DNA of 29,486 nt. Source: a virus. The translations under genes were made by a program, and so were the position numbers. The notes under the pieces were generated by a model that searched no databases, had not been told where the DNA came from, and was given only the letters and a program-made list of their open reading frames with translations. Below are positions 15,295 to 21,678 of the stretch, one piece after another (within the stretch, counting starts at the first letter, position 1; every line of letters starts with the position of its first letter). Location of the stretch: positions 1 to 29,486 of IMG/VR virus record IMGVR_UViG_3300032092_000172; one strand, 5' to 3'.

Positions 15295-16260
15295 TTACCA
15301 GTCCAGAGCGGCGGCGGCCTGTCTAAGGTGATCCGGGTGCAAATGGGCGTATCGCTTCTCTGTCACCCTCATGTCGGAATGACCGGCAAACCGGCTGATC
15401 TCGAACAGGGGAACGCCAGCCTGGGCCATCCATGAAATAGCGGTGTGCCTCAAGACGTGCGGGCTGATGTCGTCGATCCCAGCCCGAAGGCAGGCCCCCG
15501 CGAATCCTTTCTTGATCGACAGCACCCGGTGACCGCCCCACTCAATGACGTGGTTGCAGGTCGCGGCCAGCTTCAGGACGCGGAGATAGCGATAGGCCCG
15601 GCGGTTCATGGGAACCCTTGCCCGGCCCTTCATCTGGTCGTCGCCAGCTTCGCCCCTGGCAAGGTGGATGATCCGCCGCTCCATATCGACCCGATCCCAT
15701 GTCAACTCCAGCAGCGCGCTCTGGCGGGCCGCTGTGGCCAGCGAGAGCGCGATGAAGGCGCGGACGTGGGGAAACCTGCGGCAGGCCTTCAGGAGCCTCC
15801 TGGCCTCGTCTCTGGACAGATACCGCTCCTTGGCCGGCGGTGGCGCCGGGAGTTCGAAGACGGCCCCTGTGACCTTGTGGAAGTTCACGGCGGCGCGGAC
15901 GGTCTCTAACTCCTTGCGGACGGTGTTCGGCTTGCGGCCGGCGGCGTATCGCTGGTCTCGATAGGCCCGGCAGACCTCGCGGGTGATCTGGTCCGGTCTC
16001 AAATGGGCGAAGGTCTCGGCGGCCTGTTTCCATGAGCCCCGCAGATCGACGGCGCGGATGGCGGTCTTGTCCTTGTCGGCGAGGTAGGCCTCGACCAGAT
16101 CGCCGACGGTGGATCCGACAGGCCGGGCGGTCCAGTCGGCTAGGCGCCGCTTTGCCTCGGGAAGATCGGCGGTGCGGAGCGAGACCCGCTCTGTCTTCCC
16201 ATTGACCGACCTGACGGCGGCGTATTTTCCGCGCCACAGGCGGACTCGCCACTCTGACAT
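15295..16260 (-). CDS. int: Tyrosine-recombinase integrase
   Basis: 321 residues with a strong ribosome-binding site (GGAGG, 7 nt before the ATG). The N-terminal arm-binding part (WRGKYAAVRSVNGKTERVSL) is followed by a SAM-like core-binding domain (residues 50-135) and a catalytic domain with Arg179 (TAARQSALLELTW), Lys211, His268 and Arg271 (HVLRHT), His294 (GHSD) and nucleophile Tyr304 (EKRYAH). All active-site residues are present. It catalyses site-specific integration and excision. It is the last gene of the leftward operon, so expression likely follows the leftward promoter. The excisionase-like gene overlaps its 5' end. Confidence 0.95.
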   Translation of the reverse strand: MSEWRVRLWRGKYAAVRSVNGKTERVSLRTADLPEAKRRLADWTARPVGSTVGDLVEAYLADKDKTAIRAVDLRGSWKQAAETFAHLRPDQITREVCRAYRDQRYAAGRKPNTVRKELETVRAAVNFHKVTGAVFELPAPPPAKERYLSRDEARRLLKACRRFPHVRAFIALSLATAARQSALLELTWDRVDMERRIIHLARGEAGDDQMKGRARVPMNRRAYRYLRVLKLAATCNHVIEWGGHRVLSIKKGFAGACLRAGIDDISPHVLRHTAISWMAQAGVPLFEISRFAGHSDMRVTEKRYAHLHPDHLRQAAAALDW

Positions 16261-16412
16261 TCATATTCCTCCACGGCCTCGGGCCGGATTCTGATTTGCC
16301 GACCAACCTTGAAGGCGCGCAAGGCCCCATCCCGCACCAGGTTGCGGACGGTGGCGGCGCTGACCCCCCAATGGTCGCCAAGGGTCTCGGGCGTGAACGC
16401 GGCGCGGGTCAT
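16140..16412 (-). CDS. Excisionase-like HTH DNA-binding protein
   Basis: 90 residues; ribosome-binding sites GGAGG and AGGG precede ATG 16412. Residues 6-52 (FTPETLGDHWGVSAATVRNL, then 'DGALRAFKVGRQIRIRPEAV') match the MerR-like HTH_17 'excisionase family' domain: first helix, turn, recognition helix, then the wing with 'kvGr..ri'. The C-terminal 40 residues are low in order and encoded in a second frame over the start of the integrase gene (121-nt overlap). In lambdoid phages a protein here directs excision; regulation of int is an alternative. Confidence 0.75.
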   Translation of the reverse strand: MTRAAFTPETLGDHWGVSAATVRNLVRDGALRAFKVGRQIRIRPEAVEEYECQSGESACGAENTPPSGRSMGRQSGSRSAPPIFPRQSGA

Positions 16413-16654
16413 GGTCCCTTCACCTCCACAGGAGGGTCATCGGCGGCCAAATAGCTGCATTCGTGCTCAAACTTTGTGGCAAAGAAGGCCAGTTGAGCCT
16501 GCCGAATAAAAGGCGGGCAGCGTTCCGCAGCTGCGTCGCTGATTACCCACTGTCGCGCCAGAACGCCACCGTCTGGAAAATGCGCCTCAACGCAGACCGA
16601 GGTAGTTTCGGGCACTGGGCCGGGTTGCGCCCACCAGGTTGTTTTCGCGGTCAT
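16409..16654 (-). CDS. Hypothetical protein, leftward operon
   Basis: 81 residues from ATG 16654, preceded by GGAG at 8 nt; a longer form from 16693 would overlap the upstream gene by more than 40 nt. Sequence 'TAKTTWWAQPGPVPETTSVC' then a beta-like stretch and 'AAERCPPFIRQAQLAFFATK'. Three Cys are visible. No recognisable domain. Both ends overlap neighbouring genes by 4 nt. Confidence 0.55.
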   Translation of the reverse strand: MTAKTTWWAQPGPVPETTSVCVEAHFPDGGVLARQWVISDAAAERCPPFIRQAQLAFFATKFEHECSYLAADDPPVEVKGP

Positions 16655-16860
16655 GTGTCTTTCTCCACAGGAGGGGCGGGGAGGGGGCGCCATGCATGGG
16701 CTCCGTCAAACAGTAGGAAGCCATTGCGGCCCGAAAAGCACTCGCTGATCTCGTTCCACCGCGCCTCGTAAACCGTCGGCCCTTCGCCGCGCACGTTGAT
16801 GGCAATGAGGATAATGGTCCCATCCCTTGGCGCGGTTTCAATCGGTTGCCAGTCACTCAC
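16651..16860 (-). CDS. DUF551-like small phage protein
   Basis: 69 residues beginning 'MSDWQPIETAPRDGTIILIA' and ending 'AWRPLPAPPVEKDT'. The 'W.pIetaPrDGt.ili' opening and 'W.plP.pP' close are the signature of the DUF551 family, common in phage early regions. Function unknown. Overlaps both neighbours by 4 nt. Confidence 0.7.
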   Translation of the reverse strand: MSDWQPIETAPRDGTIILIAINVRGEGPTVYEARWNEISECFSGRNGFLLFDGAHAWRPLPAPPVEKDT

Positions 16861-17078
16861 TCTCCACCCCCTTCCTTGAGGGCGGCGCGGAGGGTGTCGA
16901 TGGCTACAGCCAGAGCCGGATCATCCCATTTCGTGTCGGCCTCCACCACAGCCTGCCCCGCCACCCTCAGCCGTGCGTTCTCGGCACGGAGGCGGGCTAT
17001 CTCGGCGGCGTCTCCCTTGGCGGCTGCATAGACGCGGGCGCGGCGGGCATATTCGGCTGGGGTCAAGGACGTCGCCAT
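16857..17078 (-). CDS. Small coiled-coil protein
   Basis: 73 residues from ATG 17078, which shares one base with the preceding TGA; a GTG three bases upstream is an equally placed alternative. The middle (AAEIARLRAENARLRVAGQA) has leucine/isoleucine heptads typical of a short coiled coil, often a dimerisation unit. Family not recognised. Confidence 0.55.
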   Translation of the reverse strand: MATSLTPAEYARRARVYAAAKGDAAEIARLRAENARLRVAGQAVVEADTKWDDPALAVAIDTLRAALKEGGGE

Positions 17079-17659
17079 CACGCACCCCCTTTCGGAGGGG
17101 AGAGGTCGGAGAGGGTCGCCTCATATTCGTTACGGTAACGGTCCTCAACCATCGCCATTTCGCGCCCGATGAAAAGCACGGTGACGTCGTTGTTCTGATA
17201 GGTCGCACCCTTCCCGATCTCCGGCTCCCATGGTGGGAGCGGTGGGGGGGACCAGTCTACGTCGGAAAAGCACGCAACAGGCACTTCCTCGCTCAGGCCA
17301 TTCGGGAACTCAACGGTGTGACAGAACTCGCCGGGCTCGACCATCTTGATCGTCACCGTAGCCACCCACCCCGGCTGGGGGGCGGGGGGCTGGGATGGGG
17401 CTGCCTTGGTGACGCGGTAGAACTGGACGGCCTCCCATGGCCATACCTGTGACGGATAATCACAGACGTTGAATCTGGCCCCATAGACCTGACACCGCGC
17501 CCCCGGAACCGGGTTAACGGACGAGCCGCCGTGCTCGACCCAGCCGGGTCCTTTCGCAACCATTTCAAGCAGGCCCGGACCCGCCCCAGGTTCGGAAACA
17601 TATAGCTTGCCACTTAGCCTGCCCCTCACGAGGTCCCCCGGCTCTATGGTGTCATTCAT
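17078..17659 (-). CDS. Hypothetical protein (SH3-like start, beta-rich)
   Basis: 193 residues from ATG 17659, which overlaps the NinB-like gene stop. A longer frame (to 17926) runs antiparallel to protein sense inside ninB and is rejected. The N-terminal part 'TIEPGDLVRGRLSGKLYVSE' suggests a small barrel. A Pro-rich linker (QPPAPQPG, about residue 95) separates a second module that contains 'YQNNDVTVLFIGREMAMVED' and ends with 'LSDLSPPKGGA'. I do not recognise a family. Confidence 0.55.
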   Translation of the reverse strand: MNDTIEPGDLVRGRLSGKLYVSEPGAGPGLLEMVAKGPGWVEHGGSSVNPVPGARCQVYGARFNVCDYPSQVWPWEAVQFYRVTKAAPSQPPAPQPGWVATVTIKMVEPGEFCHTVEFPNGLSEEVPVACFSDVDWSPPPLPPWEPEIGKGATYQNNDVTVLFIGREMAMVEDRYRNEYEATLSDLSPPKGGA

Positions 17660-18057
17660 GCTGCTTGCCTTTCGTCGAAGTGCTGGACCGTCAGGCCTTC
17701 CTTGGCCGTCCAGGCGAGGATCATCTCGATCAGCGAGGTCATCTCGCCGATGGTCAGGTGCGAGGAGCGATGGCCGGCGGGGAACATGCCGTCGCCTTCC
17801 AGCTTTGGCAGGAACGTCACCTCGGCGCCCCACGCATCCATGAAGACGGCCTTCCACAGTTCGGGGCTCATCTTCACGCCGTTGTGGATCGGCCGCTGGC
17901 GGGTCACCTGAGTGAGCAGAGACCACAAGGCTGCATTTTGTTCGGTGGATCTGGTCGGCTCCCGGATTTCCAGAAGCCAGCCGTCCTTGGCATTACGGAC
18001 GCCCTGGTGCGCCAGGTCGCGGTTGTGCGGGGTCAGCTTCAGACAGTGCCGGGTCAT
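17656..18057 (-). CDS. ninB: NinB-like recombination protein (Orf family)
   Basis: 133 residues, near the length of lambda NinB/Orf (146). Matching features are 'RSTEQNAALWSLLTQVTRQR', 'MSPELWKAVFMDAWG', 'FLPKLEG', 'RSSHLTIGEMTSLIEMILAW' and the C-terminal 'KEGLTVQHF'. NinB binds ssDNA/SSB and can replace RecFOR in loading the annealase or RecA. It lies directly downstream of the Bet gene and overlaps it by 4 nt, so the two act in the same recombination pathway. Confidence 0.88.
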   Translation of the reverse strand: MTRHCLKLTPHNRDLAHQGVRNAKDGWLLEIREPTRSTEQNAALWSLLTQVTRQRPIHNGVKMSPELWKAVFMDAWGAEVTFLPKLEGDGMFPAGHRSSHLTIGEMTSLIEMILAWTAKEGLTVQHFDERQAA

Positions 18058-19052
18058 TGCGCCTCCAGCCGCGCCTTGGCCTCTTCCATGTGCTTCTTCA
18101 GGGCCAGGGCGTCGGTCGGGGACTGGGCCCAGAACTCCCGAAGCGGGTGGGTATTGGCGTCGGCAAACCAGCGGGCCTGCTGCAGGCTGCTGAATCCGTC
18201 CACGGTTTCCATGATCCGGTCAGCCACTTGGCCCAGAGGGATAGGCTCTAGCGGGCCGTTGGGGAAAAGCTGGAAGGTGATCGACCGGCCGGATCCGATC
18301 CGGGTCAGGCGGTCGTTGATGGCGCTGGCCTCAATCATCTCTGATGGGGACAGGTCGGACGCCTGCGCCCGGTCCAGCTCGGCGCCTTCATAGAGGGCCG
18401 AGAGGTCTTCGGGAAAAGCCTTGCGCAGGGCCTGGGCCTCGGCACACTTGGACAGCATGACGCGGGGCATCTTCCCCCACTGGCCGGACGTGTCCAGCCT
18501 GCGGATGGCGGCGCCGGAGCCGGAGCGCAGAACCTTTTTCATCTTCGGCTTGCCGCTGTCGGGCCAGGTCTCGCCGGTCGGAATCAGGTCGAAGTCACCT
18601 TCGACGTCATCCTTGATAGGGGCATACTCGTCCCAGTAGGCCACGCCAGAGACAGGCCTCCAGCCGCCGTCTCGGGCCACGTCTGCAATCCATATGCGGA
18701 CGGATGCCTTGACCAGTCCAAGCGGGTTGGCCGGGCCTTTCAGGTCCGCATCATATTCAAAGCGGGGCTCGTCCTCGTCGGGGCGATAGCGGCCGGACCT
18801 GGCGGCGATGGTGCGCAGCCCGTCGATGCCGGTGATGATCGACATCCGGCGCTTGGCGGCGTCACCCTTGGAAAACACCAGGGCGCTGATCTGGCGCCGA
18901 AAGGGGTCGAGCCCGGCGTTGCGGGCGACTGTGACGAACAGGTCGAACTCTGCCGGATTCGTATCGGCGGCGACCGTGCGCTTGATCAGGTCAAGTTGGG
19001 CGGCGCTGAACATATGGGCGGAAGGGTGGGCGACAACATTGTTGGACATCAT
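18054..19052 (-). CDS. bet: Bet/RecT-family single-strand annealing protein
   Basis: 332 residues; ATG at 19052 or 19049 (adjacent Met codons). The segment 'PAEFDLFVTVARNAGLDPFRRQISALVF', abbreviated, corresponds to the Bet hallmark 'eF...akr.gLdPf.rqI', followed by 'MSIITGIDGLRTIAARSG', 'VRIWIADVARDGG', 'MPRVMLSKCAEAQALRKAFP'. The core covers residues 10-230; the extra 100 residues at the C terminus include a helical tail. The protein anneals complementary ssDNA during phage recombination. No lambda-exo-like gene accompanies it (see findings). Confidence 0.92.
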   Translation of the reverse strand: MMSNNVVAHPSAHMFSAAQLDLIKRTVAADTNPAEFDLFVTVARNAGLDPFRRQISALVFSKGDAAKRRMSIITGIDGLRTIAARSGRYRPDEDEPRFEYDADLKGPANPLGLVKASVRIWIADVARDGGWRPVSGVAYWDEYAPIKDDVEGDFDLIPTGETWPDSGKPKMKKVLRSGSGAAIRRLDTSGQWGKMPRVMLSKCAEAQALRKAFPEDLSALYEGAELDRAQASDLSPSEMIEASAINDRLTRIGSGRSITFQLFPNGPLEPIPLGQVADRIMETVDGFSSLQQARWFADANTHPLREFWAQSPTDALALKKHMEEAKARLEAQ

Positions 19053-19549
19053 GCAATCCTGATGGTGAGGGATGGGGCGGCGTTGGACAGGGTGGCGCCG
19101 GGAACGTCGCGACCGTCTTTCAGCGCGGCGAGCAGGGCCTTCTTGTCCAAGGCGGGGGCGGGGGTTTTCCAGAACTCGGCCGGAATATCCGCCTCGGTGT
19201 CGATGATGGCGGACGGCTGGCGCTTGGTCAGGGACAGGGTGGCAGTCGGCCGCTCCAGCTTGGGCAGGTCAGCGATCATCATGGCCTGCTCGATCAGGGA
19301 TCGGTCGTCCTGGACGCGCTTCTCATACCGGCGCCGACGCTCGCCAAGACGGGCCTCCTCGGCGGCGATGCCCTCGACCACGGCGCGGTTGTCGGCGATG
19401 CGCCGGAGCAGGCGGTCTAGCGCCTCGAACAGCTGCGTCTCACCCTCAACCATGTCGGCCAGCAGGGTGTCGTCACCATCCAGGGCGGCGATGCTTTCGC
19501 GCAGAGCCTTCGCGGCCTGCGCCTCGCGGAGGGGGTCAATCCGGCTCAT
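19049..19549 (-). CDS. Gp157-like siphovirus protein
   Basis: 166 residues from ATG 19549, which overlaps the small membrane gene stop. A long N-terminal helical/coiled-coil segment (residues 5-105) with 'ERRRRYEKRVQDDRSLIEQA' precedes a C-terminal part with 'LSLTKRQPSAIIDTEADIPA', 'EFWKT' and 'DKKALLAALKDGRDVPGA', matching the Siphovirus Gp157 family. These proteins commonly sit next to phage ssDNA-annealing genes and are thought to aid recombination/replication. Next gene is bet. Confidence 0.82.
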   Translation of the reverse strand: MSRIDPLREAQAAKALRESIAALDGDDTLLADMVEGETQLFEALDRLLRRIADNRAVVEGIAAEEARLGERRRRYEKRVQDDRSLIEQAMMIADLPKLERPTATLSLTKRQPSAIIDTEADIPAEFWKTPAPALDKKALLAALKDGRDVPGATLSNAAPSLTIRIA

Positions 19550-19707
19550 CCCGCCACCATCCAGACAGCCACGCACAGCCCGGCAATGGCCAGCGTGTAG
19601 ACGGTGAAAGCGGCCATCGCCTTCAGGATGGGGAGGGGCTGAACCCAGTCTTTCGAGGGCGGGCCGTCAGCCTTGAAACCGGGGACTCCGGTCAGGTCGA
19701 TGTTCAT
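19546..19707 (-). CDS. 53-residue single-TM protein
   Basis: From ATG 19707. A hydrophilic N terminus (NIDLTGVPGFKADGPPSKDW) is followed by one hydrophobic helix near the C terminus (MAAFTVYTLAIAGLCVAVWM). No family recognised. A role at the host membrane (for example superinfection exclusion) is possible but not shown. The stop overlaps the Gp157-like start by 4 nt. Confidence 0.5.
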   Translation of the reverse strand: MNIDLTGVPGFKADGPPSKDWVQPLPILKAMAAFTVYTLAIAGLCVAVWMVAG

Positions 19708-19709
19708 GT

Positions 19710-19877
19710 CTAGGCGTCCCAATCTGCGGAAACCTTCCCGGCTTCCAATTCGGCGCAGTCGCGACAGACGCGGCGCCCGGTTTGTTTCTTCAGGGGCTTG
19801 AAGGCCCGGATGATCTGGACCCCGCAGCCGTCGCAACGCTTGCGGGGCTGGGGGCGTTCTGGAAGGGCCGGGGTCAT
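19710..19877 (-). CDS. Small zinc-ribbon protein
   Basis: 55 residues from ATG 19877. Two CxxC pairs (CDGC and CRDC) spaced about 22 residues apart, with basic residues between, form a zinc ribbon of the kind seen in small phage nucleic-acid-binding proteins. The start overlaps the upstream stop; a 2-nt gap follows before the next gene. Confidence 0.6.
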   Translation of the reverse strand: MTPALPERPQPRKRCDGCGVQIIRAFKPLKKQTGRRVCRDCAELEAGKVSADWDA

Positions 19878-20038
19878 TCTTCCGGCTCCCATCCAGCCAT
19901 GAACAACTGCCGGCGGATTTCGTGGATCTCCTCGCGGCAGTCGTTGATGACCACGGCGTCACCATCAAGCTGAGCCTCGGCGAGGTCGTTGCGGGCGTCG
20001 TCCAACGCCTTGAGCAGCCCTGCGATGCGCCAGTTCAT
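19874..20038 (-). CDS. Small helical hypothetical protein
   Basis: 54 residues from ATG 20038, which overlaps the preceding stop. Sequence is mostly helical and acidic (LLKALDDARNDLAEAQLDGD, EEIHEIRRQLF). Start chosen because longer forms run into the upstream gene. No family recognised. Confidence 0.5.
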   Translation of the reverse strand: MNWRIAGLLKALDDARNDLAEAQLDGDAVVINDCREEIHEIRRQLFMAGWEPEE

Positions 20039-20346
20039 CGGATCACCCCGTCGGTCATTGCCGAAATGGCCGCAACCAACTGGCGGGCATTGTCGATGCT
20101 GTAAGACCGGTCCTGAGCCGCACACATCCGGTCGGCGGCGGTCAGGCTGACCTGATTGAGTGCCGCCTGAAGGTCGTTCGCCTTGTTCCAGGCATCGTCG
20201 GCGAGGTTGCCGATCTGGGCGTAGGCGGTCGGCGTGATGGCGGCCTGATGGTCCAGATCGGTCATCAGGCGCTGCAGATCGTTCGCAAGGATGCGAACAC
20301 GCGCCATGTCGCGGGCGATCCCTTGGGGAAAGGGGATGGGGCTCAT
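20035..20346 (-). CDS. Helical hypothetical protein
   Basis: 103 residues from ATG 20346, overlapping the upstream stop by 4 nt. The whole protein appears alpha-helical (MARVRILANDLQRLMTDLDH, AYAQIGNLADDAWNKANDLQ, IDNARQLVAAISAMTDG). No signal or membrane segment. Function unknown. Confidence 0.55.
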   Translation of the reverse strand: MSPIPFPQGIARDMARVRILANDLQRLMTDLDHQAAITPTAYAQIGNLADDAWNKANDLQAALNQVSLTAADRMCAAQDRSYSIDNARQLVAAISAMTDGVIR

Positions 20347-20522
20347 GCGCGCCCCCTGCAGTCCCAAGTCGTCAGCGCAGCCTTTTCAGCCGCCTCTTTG
20401 CTGCTGAAGCGGCGAACCGCGTTGCGCGCATCACGAAGCGCCAAGCCGCCCACCAGGGCGACCCACGGCTTCGGGCAGGTTCCTTGCGGCCAAAACGCCG
20501 CGTAGGTGGCCGGGGCGCTCAT
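20343..20522 (-). CDS. Small hypothetical protein
   Basis: 59 residues from ATG 20522, overlapping the upstream stop by 4 nt. Longer in-frame extensions cross the upstream gene and the operator region, so they are rejected. The C-terminal 'RRFSSKEAAEKAALTTWDC' looks like a helix typical of small phage proteins that have a 'f.s..eA...A' pattern. No known domain. Confidence 0.5.
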   Translation of the reverse strand: MSAPATYAAFWPQGTCPKPWVALVGGLALRDARNAVRRFSSKEAAEKAALTTWDCRGRA

Positions 20523-20779
20523 GCGGCCACCCGGCACAGGCTGGCAGCTGCAGATCGCAGATCGCCGGCGGCGCAGATGAGGTCGATCGCCGTCAGCCCA
20601 ACCAAATGAACCGGCGGTTCGCGGTCGTGCAGGGCGCTTGCGTGCAAATCGGCCAGATAGCCGTCGATCCGATCGGCGTGGACGTTTAGCAGAGCCGCCC
20701 CGCGTTGATGGGTGCGGCCCTCGTCGATCCAGCGCGCAACTGCGGCTGTCAGCTTCTGGTAGTTTAGGCTCTCGGCCAT
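20519..20779 (-). CDS. First gene of leftward early operon, unknown function
   Basis: 86 residues with a clear Shine-Dalgarno (GGGAG, 20791-20787 on the minus strand, 7 nt before the ATG). Sequence is helical: 'NYQKLTAAVARWIDEGRTHQ', 'HADRIDGYLADLHASALHD', 'TAIDLICAAGDLRSAAASL'. In many temperate phages the first leftward gene encodes a kil/anti-host or regulatory function, but no motif supports one here. It starts the chain of 4-nt overlaps that runs to the integrase. Confidence 0.58.
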   Translation of the reverse strand: MAESLNYQKLTAAVARWIDEGRTHQRGAALLNVHADRIDGYLADLHASALHDREPPVHLVGLTAIDLICAAGDLRSAAASLCRVAA

Positions 20780-20784
20780 TGGGT

Positions 20785-20806
20785 GTCTCCCGTGTGACAG
20801 GGAGAC
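20785..20806 (-). promoter_or_regulatory. Inverted repeat over the ribosome-binding site of the leftward operon
   Basis: GTCTCCC (20800-20806 read on the minus strand) and GGGAGAC (20785-20791) form a perfect 7-bp inverted repeat with an 8-nt loop. The 3' arm contains the Shine-Dalgarno of the first leftward gene. If the transcript begins upstream of 20806 this hairpin would hide the site; if it begins near 20799 it would not form. Confidence 0.4.
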
Positions 20807-20834
20807 TACAGCATAAATGCTGATATACGGTCAA
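20805..20834 (-). promoter_or_regulatory. Candidate leftward early promoter
   Basis: On the minus strand TTGACC (20834-20829) lies between O2 and O1. About 16 nt later GCTGTAGT (20812-20805) resembles the Caulobacter vegetative -10 (GCTANAWC), overlapping O1. The -10 assignment is uncertain; the -35 position relative to the two operators is convincing. Confidence 0.5.
20809..20822. promoter_or_regulatory. Operator O1 (leftward control region)
   Basis: CAGCATAAATGCTG: perfect 6-bp half-sites CAGCAT/ATGCTG around an AA centre. It overlaps the predicted -10 area of the leftward promoter. Same motif as four other sites near the repressor gene. Confidence 0.8.
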
Positions 20835-20848
20835 CAGCATTTATGCTG
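20835..20848. promoter_or_regulatory. Operator O2 (leftward control region)
   Basis: CAGCATTTATGCTG, the exact reverse complement of O1, 26 bp centre to centre. It sits directly upstream of the candidate -35 of the leftward promoter. Confidence 0.8.
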
Positions 20849-20880
20849 TGAAAAGGGCCTGCGGTGTGGCCGTGGTTGAG

Positions 20881-20896
20881 GCGGCTTTCAAGCCGC
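20881..20896 (-). terminator. Hairpin at the repressor 3' end
   Basis: GCGGCTT/AAGCCGC form a perfect 7-bp stem with a 2-base centre, overlapping the repressor stop codon. No T-tract follows on the minus strand, so it is a weak terminator candidate or mRNA 3'-end stabiliser. Confidence 0.35.
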
Positions 20897-21591
20897 TACG
20901 CAAAGGATGAATAAGAACCTATCACCAGGCCGACAATGGCGACCTCTATGTCGGCATCATTGGCGCCCAGCAACACGTCCAACGGCTTAGACCATGCCGG
21001 GTTTGACGAGCGAGGCCACAGCTGGACGCGACCGCGAGGCTTGAGGGCAATCTGCTTGATTGATCTTTCCCGCAGCTGGCCACCATCGCGCCTGCGCTCG
21101 ATCACGACATAGTCGCCATCCCTGGGCGCATATCCCATCGCTATGGCATCAACGACGTGGGCAAAGCCGCCGGGCGGAATCTTTAGGTCGATGCTGTCGC
21201 CGACGACTTCCTCGAGCCACTGCGGCCATTCTGCAAAGCTGGGGTGAGGCGCGACCGGATGCGGTGGCGCGACCCATGTCTGCGCGTAGTCGTCGGACTC
21301 GATCCAATGCCCAGCCTGGACACGATAACGGACGGGCAGGAAATGCGGAACCAGCTGCGCCTCGCCAGCCTGACGAAATTCTGGGCTAGATTCGTTCGCC
21401 GCCGCCGCCAGCTTTGCCAACGTGCGGCTGCTGGTGACAAATTGATAGGTCGGCTTTATGGCCCGCTGAACGGTGCTACCGGCCACGCCGGCCTTCTTTG
21501 CCCAGGATGCGGCGGACAGCTCCGGGTGCCGGTCCAGAACCCCGAGCAGCCACGCCCTTACTTCGGCGGCAATTTTAGAGCCCTCGGACAT
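20896..21591 (-). CDS. CI/LexA-type self-cleaving prophage repressor
   Basis: 231 residues from ATG 21591; an in-frame ATG at 21618 is an alternative (240 residues). N-terminal HTH: residues about 26-50 (SAASWAKKAGVAGSTVQRAI). The C-terminal S24 peptidase domain has cleavage site Ala93-Gly94 (RVQAGHW), nucleophile Ser133 (VVGDSIDL) and Lys179 (ERSIKQIAL). SOS induction by RecA-stimulated self-cleavage is therefore expected. The gene is flanked by operator pairs on both sides and has no Shine-Dalgarno upstream of either ATG, suggesting a leaderless message, as for lambda cI. It likely maintains lysogeny by blocking the leftward and rightward promoters. Confidence 0.9.
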   Translation of the reverse strand: MSEGSKIAAEVRAWLLGVLDRHPELSAASWAKKAGVAGSTVQRAIKPTYQFVTSSRTLAKLAAAANESSPEFRQAGEAQLVPHFLPVRYRVQAGHWIESDDYAQTWVAPPHPVAPHPSFAEWPQWLEEVVGDSIDLKIPPGGFAHVVDAIAMGYAPRDGDYVVIERRRDGGQLRERSIKQIALKPRGRVQLWPRSSNPAWSKPLDVLLGANDADIEVAIVGLVIGSYSSFA

Positions 21592-21592
21592 G

Positions 21593-21606
21593 CAGCAAAT
21601 ATGCTG
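21593..21606. promoter_or_regulatory. Operator O3
   Basis: CAGCAAATATGCTG, half-sites CAGCA/TGCTG. It ends 2 nt upstream of repressor ATG 21591 (inside the coding sequence if ATG 21618 is used). A bound repressor would block its own gene. Confidence 0.65.
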
Positions 21607-21628
21607 TGTTGGGGCCATCTGACAAGGG

Positions 21629-21642
21629 CAGCATAAAAGCTG
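21629..21642. promoter_or_regulatory. Operator O4
   Basis: CAGCATAAAAGCTG, one mismatch in the right half-site. On the minus strand it follows TTGACA (21649-21644) and overlaps the expected -10 of the repressor promoter. Confidence 0.7.
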
Positions 21643-21669
21643 TTGTCAACGCAGCATTTGTGCTGCATT
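21643..21669 (+). promoter_or_regulatory. Candidate rightward (cro) promoter, face to face with repressor promoter
   Basis: TTGTCA (21643-21648) followed 13 nt later by GCTGCATT (21662-21669), similar to the Caulobacter-type -10. The start point would be near 21676-21679, at or next to the cro ATG. The same bases read TTGACA on the other strand and serve the repressor. Confidence 0.5.
21652..21665. promoter_or_regulatory. Operator O5
   Basis: CAGCATTTGTGCTG, one mismatch. It lies between the -35 and -10 of the candidate rightward promoter, 23 bp from O4. Confidence 0.72.
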
Positions 21670-21678
21670 TTCGTCGCC

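Noticed and set aside
15542-16381. 279-codon minus-strand frame overlapping integrase and excisionase
   Set aside because: Same strand but another frame of int; sequence is Arg/Pro-rich without domain, while int has full catalytic motifs.
17660-17926. N-terminal extension of the 17078-17659 gene
   Set aside because: It would be read out of frame over ninB; its residues are low-complexity Arg/Asp/Pro, and ATG 17659 makes a standard 4-nt overlap.
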